DNA of 64,000 nt from Microglena sp. YARC (Eukaryota; Chlorophyta; Chlorophyceae; Chlamydomonadales; Chlamydomonadaceae). Position 1 is the first letter of the stretch; every line of letters begins with the position of its first letter. This document shows, in pieces, positions 1-11,500 of the stretch. The position numbers and the translations under genes were made by a program. Where the stretch lies: contig CM039464.1 in assembly GCA_022414725.1 (NCBI GenBank), positions 9,224,527 through 9,288,526 on the forward strand, read 5' to 3'. Under the pieces are notes generated by a model that worked only from the letters and a program-made list of their open reading frames with translations, was not told the DNA's origin and made no database searches.

Positions 1-1
1 T

Positions 2-502
2 CATGGAATCCCGAAAAAGCTCCTCAGTGATCGCGACGCGCGATTCACAGGTCATTTCGGCGTTGCTCTGCATCGTTTAATGGGCACGCGACAGGCGTTT
101 TCGACAGCGTTCCATCCACAAACTGACGGTCAGACAGAACGCATGAACCGCGTCATCGAGGACATGATTCGCCACTACGTGGGACCATACCATGACGATT
201 GGGATAAGTCTTTGGCATTGGTGGAGTTCGCTATCAACAATTCCTATCAAGAGTCAATTCAGAACACCCCCTTTCGAGCGTACCTTGGCTACGGCCCTAC
301 GACGCCTCTCAAGGCGGAAGTCGAATCAAAATGTCCGGCTACCAACAATTGGTGGGCTGATCACATTGAACGCCAAGATCAATGCAAAGCATGCATGCAA
401 GTCGCTCAAGATCGGCAGAAAGCCCATTACGATAAACGACGAACGGAGGTTTTCTTCAACCTTGGGGATAAAGTTCTCTTGTCCAATATACCCGCAATAT
501 GA
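2..502 (+). pseudogene. Ty3/gypsy integrase catalytic core, partial
   Basis: The frame is open from base 2 and lacks its N-terminus because of the window edge. It shows the second catalytic Asp in the SDRDARF motif and the catalytic Glu in QTERMNR, with 35 residues between them, the classical D-35-E spacing of retroviral-type integrases. HPQTDGQTER is a Ty3/gypsy hallmark. The enzyme would insert retrotransposon cDNA into nuclear DNA. The frame ends at a stop at 500-502, while homologous sequence continues one frame over, so a single-base frameshift lies near 480-495. An upstream methionine at position 80 is internal to the domain and is not a real start. Confidence 0.85.
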
Positions 503-1020
503 AGTTCAAAGCAACGGGTAAACCAAAATGTACACCTCGTTTTGTTGGACCCTACACGATTACAGAATGCATTGGTCCGCGCGACGAGCAGACTGGAGTC
601 ATCCGGCAAGTCACGGCGTGCCGCTTAGCTTTGCCTAAGATGATGCGCATCCACCCCGTGTTTCACGTGGGTTTGATCAAGCATTGGCGCTCTGATGGCG
701 TTGTCCATGTTGGACAACCGCTTGAGTTCGACTCCGACGGCGCTCCGATTTGGAACATCCAATGCATCATGCGCGAAAAGTCGCGTGTCATCGGCACATC
801 CAGCAAACGACGTCTCGAATACTTGGTCCGATGGCAAGACTTTGGTATTGAGCAAGACACTTGGGAACTCGCCAAGGCGGTCAAGAAAAGTGCCCCTCAC
901 GTCGTCGATGCATGGCAGTCACGTGTTACGCCCGTTGTATCCCGACAGAAAAAACGGGCCCATCACCCACCCATCGCACTCGACGCATACGACACGGCGG
1001 TTAGATTGCTTTATTTATAA
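499..1020 (+). pseudogene. Ty3/gypsy integrase C-terminus with chromodomain
   Basis: This is the continuation of the integrase in another frame. It includes the PRFVGPY segment that follows the catalytic core in chromoviruses, the HPVFHVGLIKHW motif, and a chromodomain with LEYLVRWQDFG followed by QDTWE. The chromodomain of such elements binds histone marks and directs integration to heterochromatin (established for the family). It follows the frameshift at about 490 and was one polypeptide with the previous entry in the functional ancestor. It ends at a stop at 1018-1020, about 160 bp before the LTR. Confidence 0.8.
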
Positions 1021-1183
1021 AGTTGTCTTTCTCGGAGTACTCAAAAGGGATGTTAAATGGTTCTCTCCGAAACCAACTTGTTTCATCAAGTATATTTTGA
1101 GCACGGCACATACGACGACTACTGGTATTCACATCCCACCTCTATTACGATCAGATGCGGGGTCCGCATCTCTTCTGGAGGAG

Positions 1184-1530
1184 TGTAACGGTACAGAACC
1201 CTTCACGGGTACTCTGGCCGTCCAGCAAGGCATACGGGTACCCCGTACCCGTAAGCCACGTGACGAACGCACATGATACAGTACCATACCTATGTACTGC
1301 CTCATCTCTCACAACGCACACGATGCGTACATAGACACGAGCTACTCGGAACGAACCCTTCTATTCCTACCACGAAGACGTTCTCTCCAAGCACTCTACA
1401 TCCCTTATCTAGGTAACCCCCTTACTGTTCTGCTAGCTTACGCATATCGACTTACACATAAACATACATCACGTAGCCTGTTACACTAGACTAACCCCTC
1501 AAGCTGTTGAGTACATCCTGAGCTGTTACA
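1184..1530 (+). repeat. Ty3/gypsy 3' LTR
   Basis: A 347-bp segment begins TGTAAC and ends GTTACA, giving perfect 6-bp terminal inverted repeats of the TG...CA type. It is preceded by a short purine-rich stretch (CTGGAGGAG) that can serve as the polypurine tract. Copia coding sequence resumes in frame directly after its last base, which independently supports the right boundary. The 5' LTR is outside the window, so sequence identity between the two LTRs could not be compared. Confidence 0.7.
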
Positions 1531-2590
1531 GAACCAGGCTTCACTGATTTAGAGGCAAAGAATGCCGACCCTGTTCAACTAGGCAGTATTCCTGACCTGG
1601 GGGTTGTACCACCTGCTGATACACATGTTTCTCATATGGGGGTTGACAGCCTTTATTTGGGTGCATACATTTCGACTTCCACTAAACTGTCCTATAGGGA
1701 CGCCATGCACCCCTCTAACCCTGAGCGGGATCAATGGTTAATAGCCATGAAGGATGAGATTGAATCTTTGCGTGCTCATGGCACTTGGGTTCTTACTCCT
1801 CAGCCTCCTAAACAGAGGGTCCTGTCTGGCAGGTGGTTATTTGTGAAGAAGATAGGGGTTACTGGATTGGTGGAGCGTTATAAGGCTCGTTTTGTAGTTC
1901 GAGGATTTTTGCAGAGGCCTGGGCTTGACTTTCGTGATGTCTATGCCCCGGTCTCCTCTAAAGCTGGGCTTAGGGTTCTCCTTGCTGCCATCACTGATAG
2001 GAAGATGTTTGTTCGGCAGCTGGATATCAAGACAGCTTTTCTCAATGCTGTCTTGGAACCTGATCTGGATTTGTACTGTCACCAGCCTAAGGGTTTCAAA
2101 GTGCTTGGTCCTCATGGCCTCCCCCTTGTGTGCAAACTTGTCAAGTCCATTTATGGTCTGAAGCAGGCACCCAGGGCTTGGAGCCAGGAGGTCAAGCAAA
2201 TTTTGATTGCTCATGGGTTTGTGATGAGCAAGGCAGAACCAGCTCTGTACTTTAGACGGGATTCCTTCGGTGGGTGGAGCTATGTTCTGACCTATGTTGA
2301 TGATTTTATCTGTGCTTTTGATGATCTGGCTTTGTATGCTTTGCTGATAAAGGCTATGGAAGCTGCTGGCTGTGAGGTGAAGGAGTTGGGTGTGCCTGTT
2401 CAGTTTCTCTCACTGGATATGCATGTTACCCTTGACTCTGATGGCAGGTGTGTTCAGATCAACCTCTCCCAGCACTCCTACATTGTTGATCTGGTGGAGC
2501 AGTTTGGTCTCACCTCTGCAGCCAAGCCCAAGTTCTCTGCCCCCATGGCCAAGTGCACTGTCACTGATCCCCCTGGACAGCCCTGCCTTC
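1531..2590 (+). pseudogene. Ty1/copia reverse transcriptase
   Basis: The open frame starts exactly at the gypsy LTR boundary and carries typical copia RT blocks: an RDAMHPS/ERDQW-like start, SGRWLFVKK, ERYKARFVVRGF, QLDIKTAFLNA, IYGLKQAPRAW and the catalytic YVDDF box. The enzyme copies element RNA into cDNA within virus-like particles. The upstream gag, protease and integrase of this copia element are missing, displaced by the nested gypsy insertion. The frame runs on to 2745, but homology to copia switches frame near 2590, so a frameshift separates RT from RNase H. Confidence 0.9.
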
Positions 2591-3263
2591 TAACAGCCAG
2601 TACCTCTCCCTTGTTGGTGCTTTGCTATACTTGGCTACGTGCACCAGGCCTGATATTTCTTTTGCTGTTAGCTATCTTTCCAGGTTTTCTGCTCACCCTA
2701 CTGTCCCTCTCTGGGGGGCAGCCAAGCGCTTGCTCTTGTATTTGAGGTCTCATTCCCACCTGGGCCTCACTTACACCCACAGTCCTGATTTCTCTTTTAC
2801 TGTCTTTAGTGACTCATCTTTTGCTGATGATGGTTATGACATGAGATCTCAGACTGGCTATGCTGTTCTTGCTGCTGGGTGCCTAGTGAACTGGATGAGC
2901 AAACGGCAGCCTACTGTTGCTATTAGCTCTAGTGAGGCTGAATATCAAGCCCTGGCTCAGACAGCCAGGAAGGTGCAATGGTTGAAGAAATGTAGGGCTG
3001 ATCTGGGGTTACCGTGTACCACTGTCACCATTCAGGGTGACAACCTGGGGTCCCTGAGTTGGGCCAATGACTGGCAACTGATTCCTCGCAGCAAGCACAT
3101 TGATGTGATTCATCATTATATCAAGGAGTTGGTTGAGGATGGCCGGCTGAAGGTTGCCTATGTTAACACTAAGGACAACTGTGCTGACCCCTTTACCAAG
3201 CCCCTTGATCCTGCTGTGTTCTGGCGGTTTGTCCGTATGCACGGTATGACCGCTTCCCTTTGA
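2591..3263 (+). pseudogene. Ty1/copia RT tail and RNase H
   Basis: This is the second half of copia pol in another frame (from about 2595; first Met-type start 2622). It shows SLVGALLYLATCTRPDI, the RNase H start FSDSSFADD, the SSSEAEYQAL motif carrying a catalytic Glu, SKHIDV.HH, and the typical C-terminal NTKDNCADPFTKPL. RNase H removes the RNA strand during cDNA synthesis. The protein ends at a TGA at 3261-3263. I could not resolve a 3' LTR downstream; 3264-3559 is T-rich and holds no recognisable feature. Confidence 0.9.
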
Positions 3264-3559
3264 GGTCATTTTTTTTCTGGTTGCATCTGTCTCCTTTGTT
3301 ATCCTTTGTTTGGCATTAGGTTTGCGGACCGTTGTTACCCATCTTTGGTATTTGGATTGACTTTTCCTGGCTTTGCAGTATTTTTCTGCTTTGACCTGTT
3401 CCTTCCTCTGAAACGTTTCGTTTCCTTTTGGAGTTCTCCTGGATTTCGGAGTTTTTCAATTTTTTTCTGTTACACATAGTTCTATGACACCTGTATCATA
3501 GGTGGAGTAATAGTGTATCTCACCTGTGGGCATATTAAGCTGATAAAACTGGGAATAAT

Positions 3560-3760
3560 ATGATATCTTGCGCACCCAATCATGCTATAAGCTTTTGGAA
3601 TAAAATTGTCGACCGTAAGGACGATGACTTTGTGAAAAGGGCCTTGCTAGAGAATGTTCTAATGGCAACCAGAGATAGCAATAAACAATGCTGGTCTCAT
3701 GGATTTTTAAGATGCATTCAGAGATTAGGTGTTATAGAACATTTTTCTGATATTATTTAA
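3560..3760 (+). CDS. Short unidentified ORF, 66 aa
   Basis: This small open frame has a balanced, non-repetitive amino-acid composition (FWNKIVDRKDDDFVKRALLE), unlike the repeats around it. I do not recognise it. The residue pattern resembles C-terminal scraps of non-LTR retrotransposon polyproteins, but this is only an impression. There is no flanking partner and no splice-site support. Confidence 0.2.
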   Translation: MISCAPNHAISFWNKIVDRKDDDFVKRALLENVLMATRDSNKQCWSHGFLRCIQRLGVIEHFSDII

Positions 3761-3779
3761 AGATAATCACTATCAATAT

Positions 3780-4235
3780 GCGGGCCCTTTAGCGACCCCA
3801 TTACAGAGGTTTTACAGTGGGTTTACAGGGATAAACGCTGTAAACGCTCTGTAAACCTGCACTCTACTCCATTTACAGACTTTGGTTACAGACCGTTAAC
3901 ACACTGTTGGGGTACTGTAGAAACGAGCTAAAACGCGCAGGCTGTAAACGGCCTGTAAATGCTTACATACTTTGTTACATAGTAGTTACAGACTCTGGTT
4001 TACAGACCTCTGTAAACCTTCTGTAAGTGTGGCTGTAAACCCTATGTAAGTATGGCTGTAAACCCTCTGTAACGAGGTGTGTATACCCTCTGTAAGTATG
4101 GCTGTACACGCTCCGTAACCAGGTGTGTAAACCCTCTGTAACGTGGTCGGTACACCCTATGTAACTAGGTGTGTAAACCCTCTGTAGCTGGGTGTGTAAA
4201 CCATGTGTAGATATTGTGTAATCAGGCCCGAAATC
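3780..4235 (+). repeat. Degenerate TGTAAACCC-type tandem repeat
   Basis: The sequence repeatedly carries variants of TGTAAACCCTCTGTAAC with spacers such as GAGGTG, TATGGC or CAGGTG, with an approximate unit of 23-28 bp. The first half (3790-3990) contains both TGTAAAC and its inverse TTACAG, so it can fold locally. No reading frame or transposon end is recognisable. Confidence 0.6.
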
Positions 4236-4458
4236 CGTTAGTAACCAGGTCTTTGGAATGGGGGGAAATGGGGCGCAGCTGCTTAATTTTTTACACTGCC
4301 CTGGGAGGGGACGTTTACAAACATATACATATAGGTATCATGACAAGTAGTGCTCGGTGCGACGAGTCAATTGATAGAAGCTTACAAGATGCAGTCAACG
4401 AAAATATTATAACTTCATTAGAAGGTCCATTCATACATACACCTCCCAGACATACACC

Positions 4459-5460
4459 TCCCCCCCCCCCCCCCCCCTTAAATCCCCTGCCCCTTAAGCA
4501 CAACATGGCTTCTTTTGCTGCTCCTCGCTGTAGTGCTCTGTTGATTCCACCTGCGCAACACAAGCACACCTACCACACACGAACACAAAATGTGAATACG
4601 TCGAATAAATCCTGTTGCTGCTGCTCTCCGCTTGACATGCCTTGTAGTCCTGCTTCCACCTGTGCAACAGAAACCCACATCCATGTGCCCCAATCCATGA
4701 AAGCAGATGGGGGCAACACATGTTTTCCAAGAACATACAACACAGGCTGGTACATGACAGGAGTACCCCGGCCCACTCATAAATGCATCTTAACTCCCCC
4801 TACCCTTCAGCACAACATGCTGAGCGGGGAGCAGCAGAAGAAGGCACACCCTAAGCTATTTTTTATAACCACCTGCACAACACAAGCACACATACCACCA
4901 TGCATGCACACTAAATAAGGCACGACATGTAAATACGCAGAGTGACTCATGCTGCTGATCTCCGCTTGGCATGCCTTGTAGTCCTGTTTCCACCTGTGCA
5001 ACAGAAACCCCCATCCATGCGCCCCCACATCCATGACAGCAGATGGGGGGCAACAAGTGTCTCGAAGAACATGCAACACAAACACAGGCTGGTACATGAC
5101 AGGAGTACCCTAGCCCGCTCATATAAATGCATCTTAACCCCCCCTGCCCCTTCAGCAGAACATGCTGAGCAGGGAGCGCAATAGGGCTAAGGCTGAGCCT
5201 TCTCCTCCTGCTCCCCTCTCAGCATGTTGTGTTCTCTCGTTTGCACATGTGCAACACGGCCACACATACCATACATGCAAAAAAAAAATCACATGTGAGT
5301 ACGTAGAGTGGGCTCCTCCAGTCCTCCCTCTGCTGCTCTCTGCTGGCATGCTGTGTTGTCCAGCTTCCACCAGTGCAGTAGGAGCCCACATCCATGCGCT
5401 GCTATCCATGACAGCAGATGCGAGGCAATTTGATTTGAAGAATAGAACCAAACCATGAAA
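4459..5460 (+). repeat. Three tandem copies of a ~310-345-bp repeat after a poly(C) tract
   Basis: After a poly(C) run at about 4459-4478, three copies of one unit start near 4479, 4790 and 5135. Each opens with CCCCTGCCCCTTCAGCA followed by AACATG (at 4502, 4814 and 5159), and contains a CACCTGTGCAACA block and a stretch ending near CATAAATGCATCTTAAC. The third copy is diverged and truncated. Several overlapping ORFs on both strands are by-products of the repeat. Confidence 0.65.
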
Positions 5461-6960
5461 GCAACCAACACAGGTTTAAACAGGATAGCACATGGAGCCA
5501 ATAACGTCACAGTCAAGGCATGTTTTGTTTAGCTCATACAACGCACCAATCGAGGTCGACACATGATCTGCGTCTGCAAGACAGATGCCCCGCGGTGAAG
5601 GAACATATGCCGGGGATTGGAGGCACGAACCATAACTAGCGGCTGGCAGAAAGCCGTCAGATATGCGAATGCAGGGTCCGTTGCGTCGCAGGAAGCAGGC
5701 TCTGAAATTGGTTGCGTCTCAGGTAGAAGAGCTGGGGGTCCTCCTAAAGTAACCTGCCAGGGAGCAGCGCGAGGGGCGGCAGGGAGGTGAATAGAGCTGG
5801 GTAGGGCATGCGTAAGAGAGAAATGAAGGGTGGGGAGCAGCAGCAGTTTGGGGGCAATCGCATGGCTCCATGAGCATGGAGCAATACAAGCACCCGTCAA
5901 ACCCTACATCCGTAGCGAGGCTCGCTCTGCGCGTTGTTCATACGTTGGCTTTGATCTCGGACTCCTGTTCCTGATAGCGCCGAGATCATCGCACCTCTCG
6001 ATTTGTTCGGCTGGATGCACAACATTACCTGGTCGCCCGTCTAGGTGTTAATTGATCGAAGCAATAAACAGGGTAAATCAGGTAGCATGGTTCCAATGCA
6101 ACGATTGTGGCTGGAAATTGAGCAGTTGTTATATCGCAATGGCAGGCGAACGATGAGAAGGCTTTGACCCATCCAGGAGCTTGAAGTTACAGCCAGCGCT
6201 ACCACCGCGGTAACCACCGCAACCGACATCAGCACTGCGGTTACAGCCCCGTGTGCCAGCTCAGCGGCGTGAGACTTACGCGCATGAATGCACTTCGCCA
6301 CAGATATAGCTTGTTTATAACCCTGCTTCTCCGCATCTTCGAGAAGAAGGAGGCTGCATTCCATGTCCGTGCTATAATTAGGCGAGGCAGCGATCCCGGG
6401 AGCCCGGGACCAGCAGCTTCTAGCTAGCTCCCCTGACTGGCCTTTGAGCCAAAGCTAATGCGACCTAGTGCACGTTGACGTTAACAGAGCTGCTGGATTT
6501 TGGGGGGTAGCTCAGTTGCCTGGATCAAGGACTACAATATACCTAAACGATATTGTTTTCACTGCTGATGAGGGCAAGTTGCCAAAGAGATTGGATACAT
6601 TTTGGTGACAAATTGACAATGCTTTGGTTATGTAAGCGTCGGAAAAGGCAATCAGCCTTAAATGCTAGAACCAGTCTGCATCACCTGGTAAGTATGATAC
6701 TTCTGGTACTTTTTATTCCTTTGTAAGGAAATACATGCTCCTGTTAATATTGGTAATGCCGGAGATGAGGGGATTAGGGGAACCCTAATTCATTTGTGTA
6801 ACCAAGGTCTGGTTACCAAGCAGCTTGTAACACTAGAGCATGTATGACAACGACAAATTGATCCCTAGTAATGTATGTGACTGTCTGAGACAGCGAGTAG
6901 TCAGGTTGATGACCAAAGCCATGTAGGGGACATTAGAGACTAGTCTTCGTTTTATAGTGG
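5461..6960. other. No recognisable gene
   Basis: This is mixed-composition sequence without a convincing coding region. A 107-codon minus-strand frame at 6041-6364 contains one hydrophobic stretch (AVTAVLMSVAVVTAVVALAV) that could be a membrane helix, but nothing else supports a gene. No transposon end or RNA gene was found. Confidence 0.4.
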
Positions 6961-7100
6961 TAATTTAAAGATAATAATCAGACATCACTGAGCCATTACG
7001 TGCTAACAGGGTTGGCAAGCGAAAGCTAGGTGGCGGCGGAATCGAGTGCAGCAAACCAAAGCCAGGGTTTATGGCAGGGCCAGGGGCCATTACGTGCTGA

Positions 7101-7175
7101 CAGACAGACGAACGGACAACGGGGGGGACTCTGGGGGCTCCAGCCCCCCAGAAGGGGGGGCTCCGCCAGAAATAT
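7101..7175 (-). repeat. GC-rich hairpin module, copy A
   Basis: Read on the minus strand, this has GGCGGAGCCCCCCC, a short turn, GGGGGGCTGGAGCCCCC, then GTTGTCCGTTCGTCTGTCTG. The same layout recurs at 47045-47118 and 50018-50093. The inverted GGGGGCT/AGCCCCC parts can form a strong stem-loop. I read it as part of a dispersed repeat rather than a gene. Confidence 0.6.
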
Positions 7176-7214
7176 TGTAGCAATCCAATACTGGAAGTGT
7201 GGTCCATACTAAGG

Positions 7215-7315
7215 GAGGCATTTTTTCCCTGGTAAATTTATTTTTACTGCCGTAGACGAAGAGCAGTCAAATTGCTGGCTGGAGCTATGTACCGATAACC
7301 AAGTTTAAGTTCAAG
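7215..7315 (-). repeat. SINE-like dispersed repeat (family 2), copy
   Basis: On the minus strand the sequence reads TTGAACTTAAACTTGGTTAT, then ACATAGCTCCAGCCAGCAA and GCTCTTCGTCTACGGCAGTAA. It is clearly related to 19258-19345 and to the 58283-58420 insertion, which is flanked by a 12-bp direct repeat. Its boundaries are approximate. Confidence 0.55.
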
Positions 7316-7344
7316 TGTGCTGATGGAGAGCGAGGGATTGTTGC

Positions 7345-7450
7345 ACTGTTTCCTTTTTGGTCCACACGTTTTTTAGTTGTAAAAGGAATTTCACCCCAGG
7401 AGGTGGGTTTCCCGACACAAAAAAGCGGCACCAAGGATTCAGTTTGGATG
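7345..7450 (-). repeat. Dispersed repeat related to 33461-33560
   Basis: On the minus strand this carries ACTGAATCC, TTTGTGTCGGGAAACC and CACCTCCTGGGGTGAAA, matching 33461-33535 on the plus strand. The element type is unknown. In the 33.5-kb copy it lies just upstream of a tRNA-like B box. Confidence 0.5.
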
Positions 7451-8520
7451 GTGTAGCAGATTCTAGGCAGCTCCCTCTGCCCATCCTTGGGCAAACCAGA
7501 AGCTAGATAGTGCACCTGAAAGCTGATATGACAGTCACTCCAATGCAGCGGAAGACTTCGGGCTTGAACCAGTGGCTGGCCGATGGAGCAATTTGGAAGC
7601 GTCCACGAGTAGCACAAATACGAATCAGTGTCATCATCATCATACGCCTCCTGGAATGTAAGTGCGGTCCGTACTGGACCCGAACAAGTCATTAAACTGT
7701 CTACTCTGTTTAGTATGTTCCCCGGTTCCTGTGGGCATCGCATGGGGGGCTTGGAATTGGAAGACGGTGAGCAGCCCAGAGTTGACTGAAGAACCATGTA
7801 GCAAATTAAATTCAAATTCAAATTATGAAGTGCGGTCCATACTGGGAGGAGGGAGAGGGAGGGATCGTTGCCACTGTTTGTTTTTGACACAGTGGTGGTA
7901 CCCTACATGCCAGATCTGGTCCTGCTCTAGGGGGTTTAATACCTACGCCACCAAAATGGTGGTTGGGTGTTTAGTTTGTTTGTCCTCGACACACCCCTGA
8001 TGTAATGTTTTTTTTGCTTTGTGGGTGCTTTTTCTTTTTGTTTAAAGCACGGAGTCTCATACACCCTCGCGGTGTCAAGTAGAATTTAACATGTAATGTA
8101 ATGCAACGCCACAGTGGTGGAGGTAGTGGTAAAGACTGCATGCTAAAGATCTCACATTTTGGTATAAGATGCTTAAATACCCTTAAATACGTTTCTAAGA
8201 AAATATACCCAGCTTCCAACCAACTCCAATAGCCAGCCACTGGGCCAAACCCAATGCTTGCTGCTGCATTGGAATGCTTGTCATATCAGCTTTCAGGCGC
8301 ACAAGCTAGCTTTAGGGTTTGGCTCAAGGACAGTGAAAGGGGGCTGTCTAGAAGCTGCTACGTGTAGCCCAAAAAAGAAACAGCCGAGGCCCCCCCTCAA
8401 CCCCCTACCGACTTTCGTTTTTGGGCGACGCATGCCAGCTTCCATCCAGCTCTATTAGCTAGCCACTGGGTTGAGACCAAAGCTTTCAGCTGCATTGGAA
8501 TGCACATGTTGGCTTTCAGA
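7451..8520. other. Mosaic of short dispersed repeats, no gene
   Basis: The stretch includes three occurrences (starting just upstream, near 7195) of a GTGCGGTCC(A/G)TACTGG motif at about 7195, 7664 and 7827, and sequence around 8260-8375 that matches the 36.5-36.9 and 51.2-51.65 kb arms (TTTCAGG...AAGCTAGCT, then TAGAAGCTGCTACGTGTAGC). The ORFs here are short and overlap on both strands. I see no supported coding region. Confidence 0.4.
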
Positions 8521-10500
8521 CAGGTGGGGGAGGGTGGAGGTAGAGGAGGAGGAGGAGGAGGGGGAGGAGATTGAGTAGTAGGGGAGGGTGGAGGTAGTAG
8601 GGAGGGGGAGGGGGAGGAGGGGAGGAGGAGGGGGGGAGGAGGAGGAGGAGGGGGGGGAGGAGGGGAGGAGGGAGGGAGGAGGAGGAGGAAGGGAGGAGAG
8701 GAGGGGAGGAGGAGGAGGTAGGAGGAGGAGGAGGAGGAAGGAGGAGGAGGAGGGGAGGAGGAGGAGGAGGAGGAGGGAGGAGGGAGGAGGAGGAGGAGGT
8801 AGGAGGAGGATGGAGAGAGGAGGAGGAGGAGGAGGAGAGGAGGAGGAGGAGGAGGGGAGGGAGGAGGAGGAGGAGGAGGAGGAGAGAGGAGGAGGAGGAG
8901 GAGGAGGAGAGGGAGGAGAGGAGGAGGAGGAGGCGGTGAGGAGGTGTAGGAGAGGAAGTTAGAGGAGGAGGAGGAGGAGAGGGAGGAGGAGCCGTGAGGA
9001 GGAGGGAGGAGAGCAGGAGGAGGAAGAGGAGGTGGAGAAGAGGAGGAGGAAGGAGGAGGAGGAGGAGAGGAGGAGGAGAAGGAGGCAGGAGGAGGGAGGA
9101 GGAGGAGTGGGAGGAGGAGTGGAGCGAGGAGGGAGAGAGGAGGAGGAGGAGGAGGGGAGGAGGAGGAGGAGGAAGGAGGAGGAGGAGGAGGAGGAGGAGG
9201 AGGACGGAGGAGGAGGAGGAGGAGGAGGAGGAGGGAGGAGGAGGAGGCGAGGAAGGAGGAGGAAGGAAGGAGGGGAGGAGGAGGAGGAGGAAGGAGGGGG
9301 AGGGGAGGAGAGAGGAGGAGGAGGTAGGAGGAGAGAGGAGGAGGCAGGAGGAGGAGGAGGAGGGAGGAAGGAGGAGGAGGAGGAGAGGAGGAGGGGAGGA
9401 GAGGAGGACGGAGGAGAGGAGGAGGAGGATGAGGAGCGAGAGAGGCAGGAGGAGGCGAGGGGAGGAGGAGGAGGACCGGAGGAGGAGGATGAGGAGGACG
9501 AGAGGAGGAGGAGGGAGAGAGGAGAGCGAGGAGGAGGAGGAGGAGGGAGGAGGAAGGAGGGGGAGGAGGAGCCGAGGAGGAGGAGGAGGAGGAGGAGCGA
9601 GGAGGAGGAGGAAGGAGGAGGAGGAGGAGCGAGGGAGGAGGAGGAGGAGGAGGAGGAGGAGGAGGAGGAAGGAGGAGGAGGAGGAGGAGTGAGGAGGAGG
9701 TAGGAGGAGCGGGAGGAGGAGAGGACCGGGAAGGAGGATAGAGTCCTTGAGTATTTAGCGGGCAGGGCGGAGGATAGAGGAGTAGAGAAGGAGGGCAGGA
9801 GGGGGAGGTACGAGATTGAATAGTAGGGTGGGGGGAGGTGAGGAGTAGAGAAGAGGAGGAGGGGAGGTAGAAGATTTAGTAGTAGCGGGAGGGGGGAGGA
9901 TAGGGAGGGTCGAGAGAAGGAGGAGGAGGGGGGGTGAGTATTGAATGAGTAGCGGGTCGGGGGGAGGTAGAGGGTAGAGAAGGAGGGAGGAGGGGAGGTA
10001 GAGATTTTTCGTAGCTAGGGGAGGGCGGGGAGGTAGAGGAGTAGGAGAAAGGAGGAGGAGGGGAGTAAGAGAGCTGAGGAGTAGGGCAGGGGGGAGGTAG
10101 AGGAGTAACTGCAGAAGGAGGAGGGGAGGTAGAGATTGAGTGTAGGAGGGGGGAGGTAGAGGTGGAAGACGGGAGGAGGAGGAGGGGGAGATAGAGATGA
10201 AGGATGATGGGGTAGGGGAAAGGGTAGGGAGGAGGGGACGGTACATATTGAGGAGTTTGGGCGAGGTGGAGGTAGAGCGTGGAAGAAGAAGGAGGAGAGG
10301 GGTTAGGGCTAGACGATGAAGGATGTGGGGCGAGGGGAAGAGGATAGGAGGAGAGGAGGCGGGAGGTAGATACTTGAGGAGTAGGGAGAGGGGGAGGTAG
10401 AGGGTGGCAAAGAAGTGAGGAGGGAGGTCAGATTCTGAAGGATGTGAGGGGAGGGGGAAGGCGGTGGGGAGGAGGGGAGAAGGAGGTTAGTGAGTTGCTA
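8521..10500 (+). repeat. ~2-kb purine-rich (GGA)n satellite
   Basis: The plus strand is almost entirely purine. 8521-9750 is dominated by GGAGGA triplets. 9750-10500 has longer degenerate units of the type GGGGAGGTAGAGGAGTAG. The three-base period keeps several frames open, so the Glu/Gly/Arg-rich ORFs here are artefacts. Such mirror-type purine tracts can form triplex DNA in vitro (known property). The tract ends at the assembly gap. Confidence 0.85.
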
Positions 10501-11500
10501 NNNNNNNNNNNNNNNNNNNNNNNNNNNNNNNNNNNNNNNNNNNNNNNNNNNNNNNNNNNNNNNNNNNNNNNNNNNNNNNNNNNNNNNNNNNNNNNNNNNN
10601 NNNNNNNNNNNNNNNNNNNNNNNNNNNNNNNNNNNNNNNNNNNNNNNNNNNNNNNNNNNNNNNNNNNNNNNNNNNNNNNNNNNNNNNNNNNNNNNNNNNN
10701 NNNNNNNNNNNNNNNNNNNNNNNNNNNNNNNNNNNNNNNNNNNNNNNNNNNNNNNNNNNNNNNNNNNNNNNNNNNNNNNNNNNNNNNNNNNNNNNNNNNN
10801 NNNNNNNNNNNNNNNNNNNNNNNNNNNNNNNNNNNNNNNNNNNNNNNNNNNNNNNNNNNNNNNNNNNNNNNNNNNNNNNNNNNNNNNNNNNNNNNNNNNN
10901 NNNNNNNNNNNNNNNNNNNNNNNNNNNNNNNNNNNNNNNNNNNNNNNNNNNNNNNNNNNNNNNNNNNNNNNNNNNNNNNNNNNNNNNNNNNNNNNNNNNN
11001 NNNNNNNNNNNNNNNNNNNNNNNNNNNNNNNNNNNNNNNNNNNNNNNNNNNNNNNNNNNNNNNNNNNNNNNNNNNNNNNNNNNNNNNNNNNNNNNNNNNN
11101 NNNNNNNNNNNNNNNNNNNNNNNNNNNNNNNNNNNNNNNNNNNNNNNNNNNNNNNNNNNNNNNNNNNNNNNNNNNNNNNNNNNNNNNNNNNNNNNNNNNN
11201 NNNNNNNNNNNNNNNNNNNNNNNNNNNNNNNNNNNNNNNNNNNNNNNNNNNNNNNNNNNNNNNNNNNNNNNNNNNNNNNNNNNNNNNNNNNNNNNNNNNN
11301 NNNNNNNNNNNNNNNNNNNNNNNNNNNNNNNNNNNNNNNNNNNNNNNNNNNNNNNNNNNNNNNNNNNNNNNNNNNNNNNNNNNNNNNNNNNNNNNNNNNN
11401 NNNNNNNNNNNNNNNNNNNNNNNNNNNNNNNNNNNNNNNNNNNNNNNNNNNNNNNNNNNNNNNNNNNNNNNNNNNNNNNNNNNNNNNNNNNNNNNNNNNN
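10501..11500. other. Assembly gap of 1,000 N
   Basis: Exactly 1,000 unknown bases, most likely a placeholder of arbitrary size. It sits between a purine-rich tract on the left and a pyrimidine-rich tract on the right, so the join and the orientation of the two sides are uncertain. Confidence 0.95.

Larger units (their letters stand above)
1..1530 (+). mobile_element. 3' part of a Ty3/gypsy retrotransposon nested in copia
   Basis: This is the 3' end of a Ty3/gypsy element that enters from beyond the left window edge. In order it holds the integrase catalytic core, the integrase C-terminal part with a chromodomain, a short untranslated stretch and a 3' LTR (1184-1530). The base after the LTR (1531) starts an open copia pol reading frame, so the gypsy element appears to be inserted in the same orientation inside an older copia element. 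The element is non-functional because the integrase reading frame is broken near position 490. The target-site duplication cannot be checked, since the 5' LTR lies outside the window. Confidence 0.8.

Noticed and set aside
3960..4230. Telomere-like repeat (TGTAAACCC)
   Set aside because: Units are 23-28 bp, degenerate and not a short perfect G-rich telomere motif; the position is internal, next to retroelements.
8588..9703. Long Glu/Gly/Arg-rich ORFs in the GGA tract
   Set aside because: They follow from a stop-free trinucleotide repeat open in several frames at once; no splice sites, no conserved composition.
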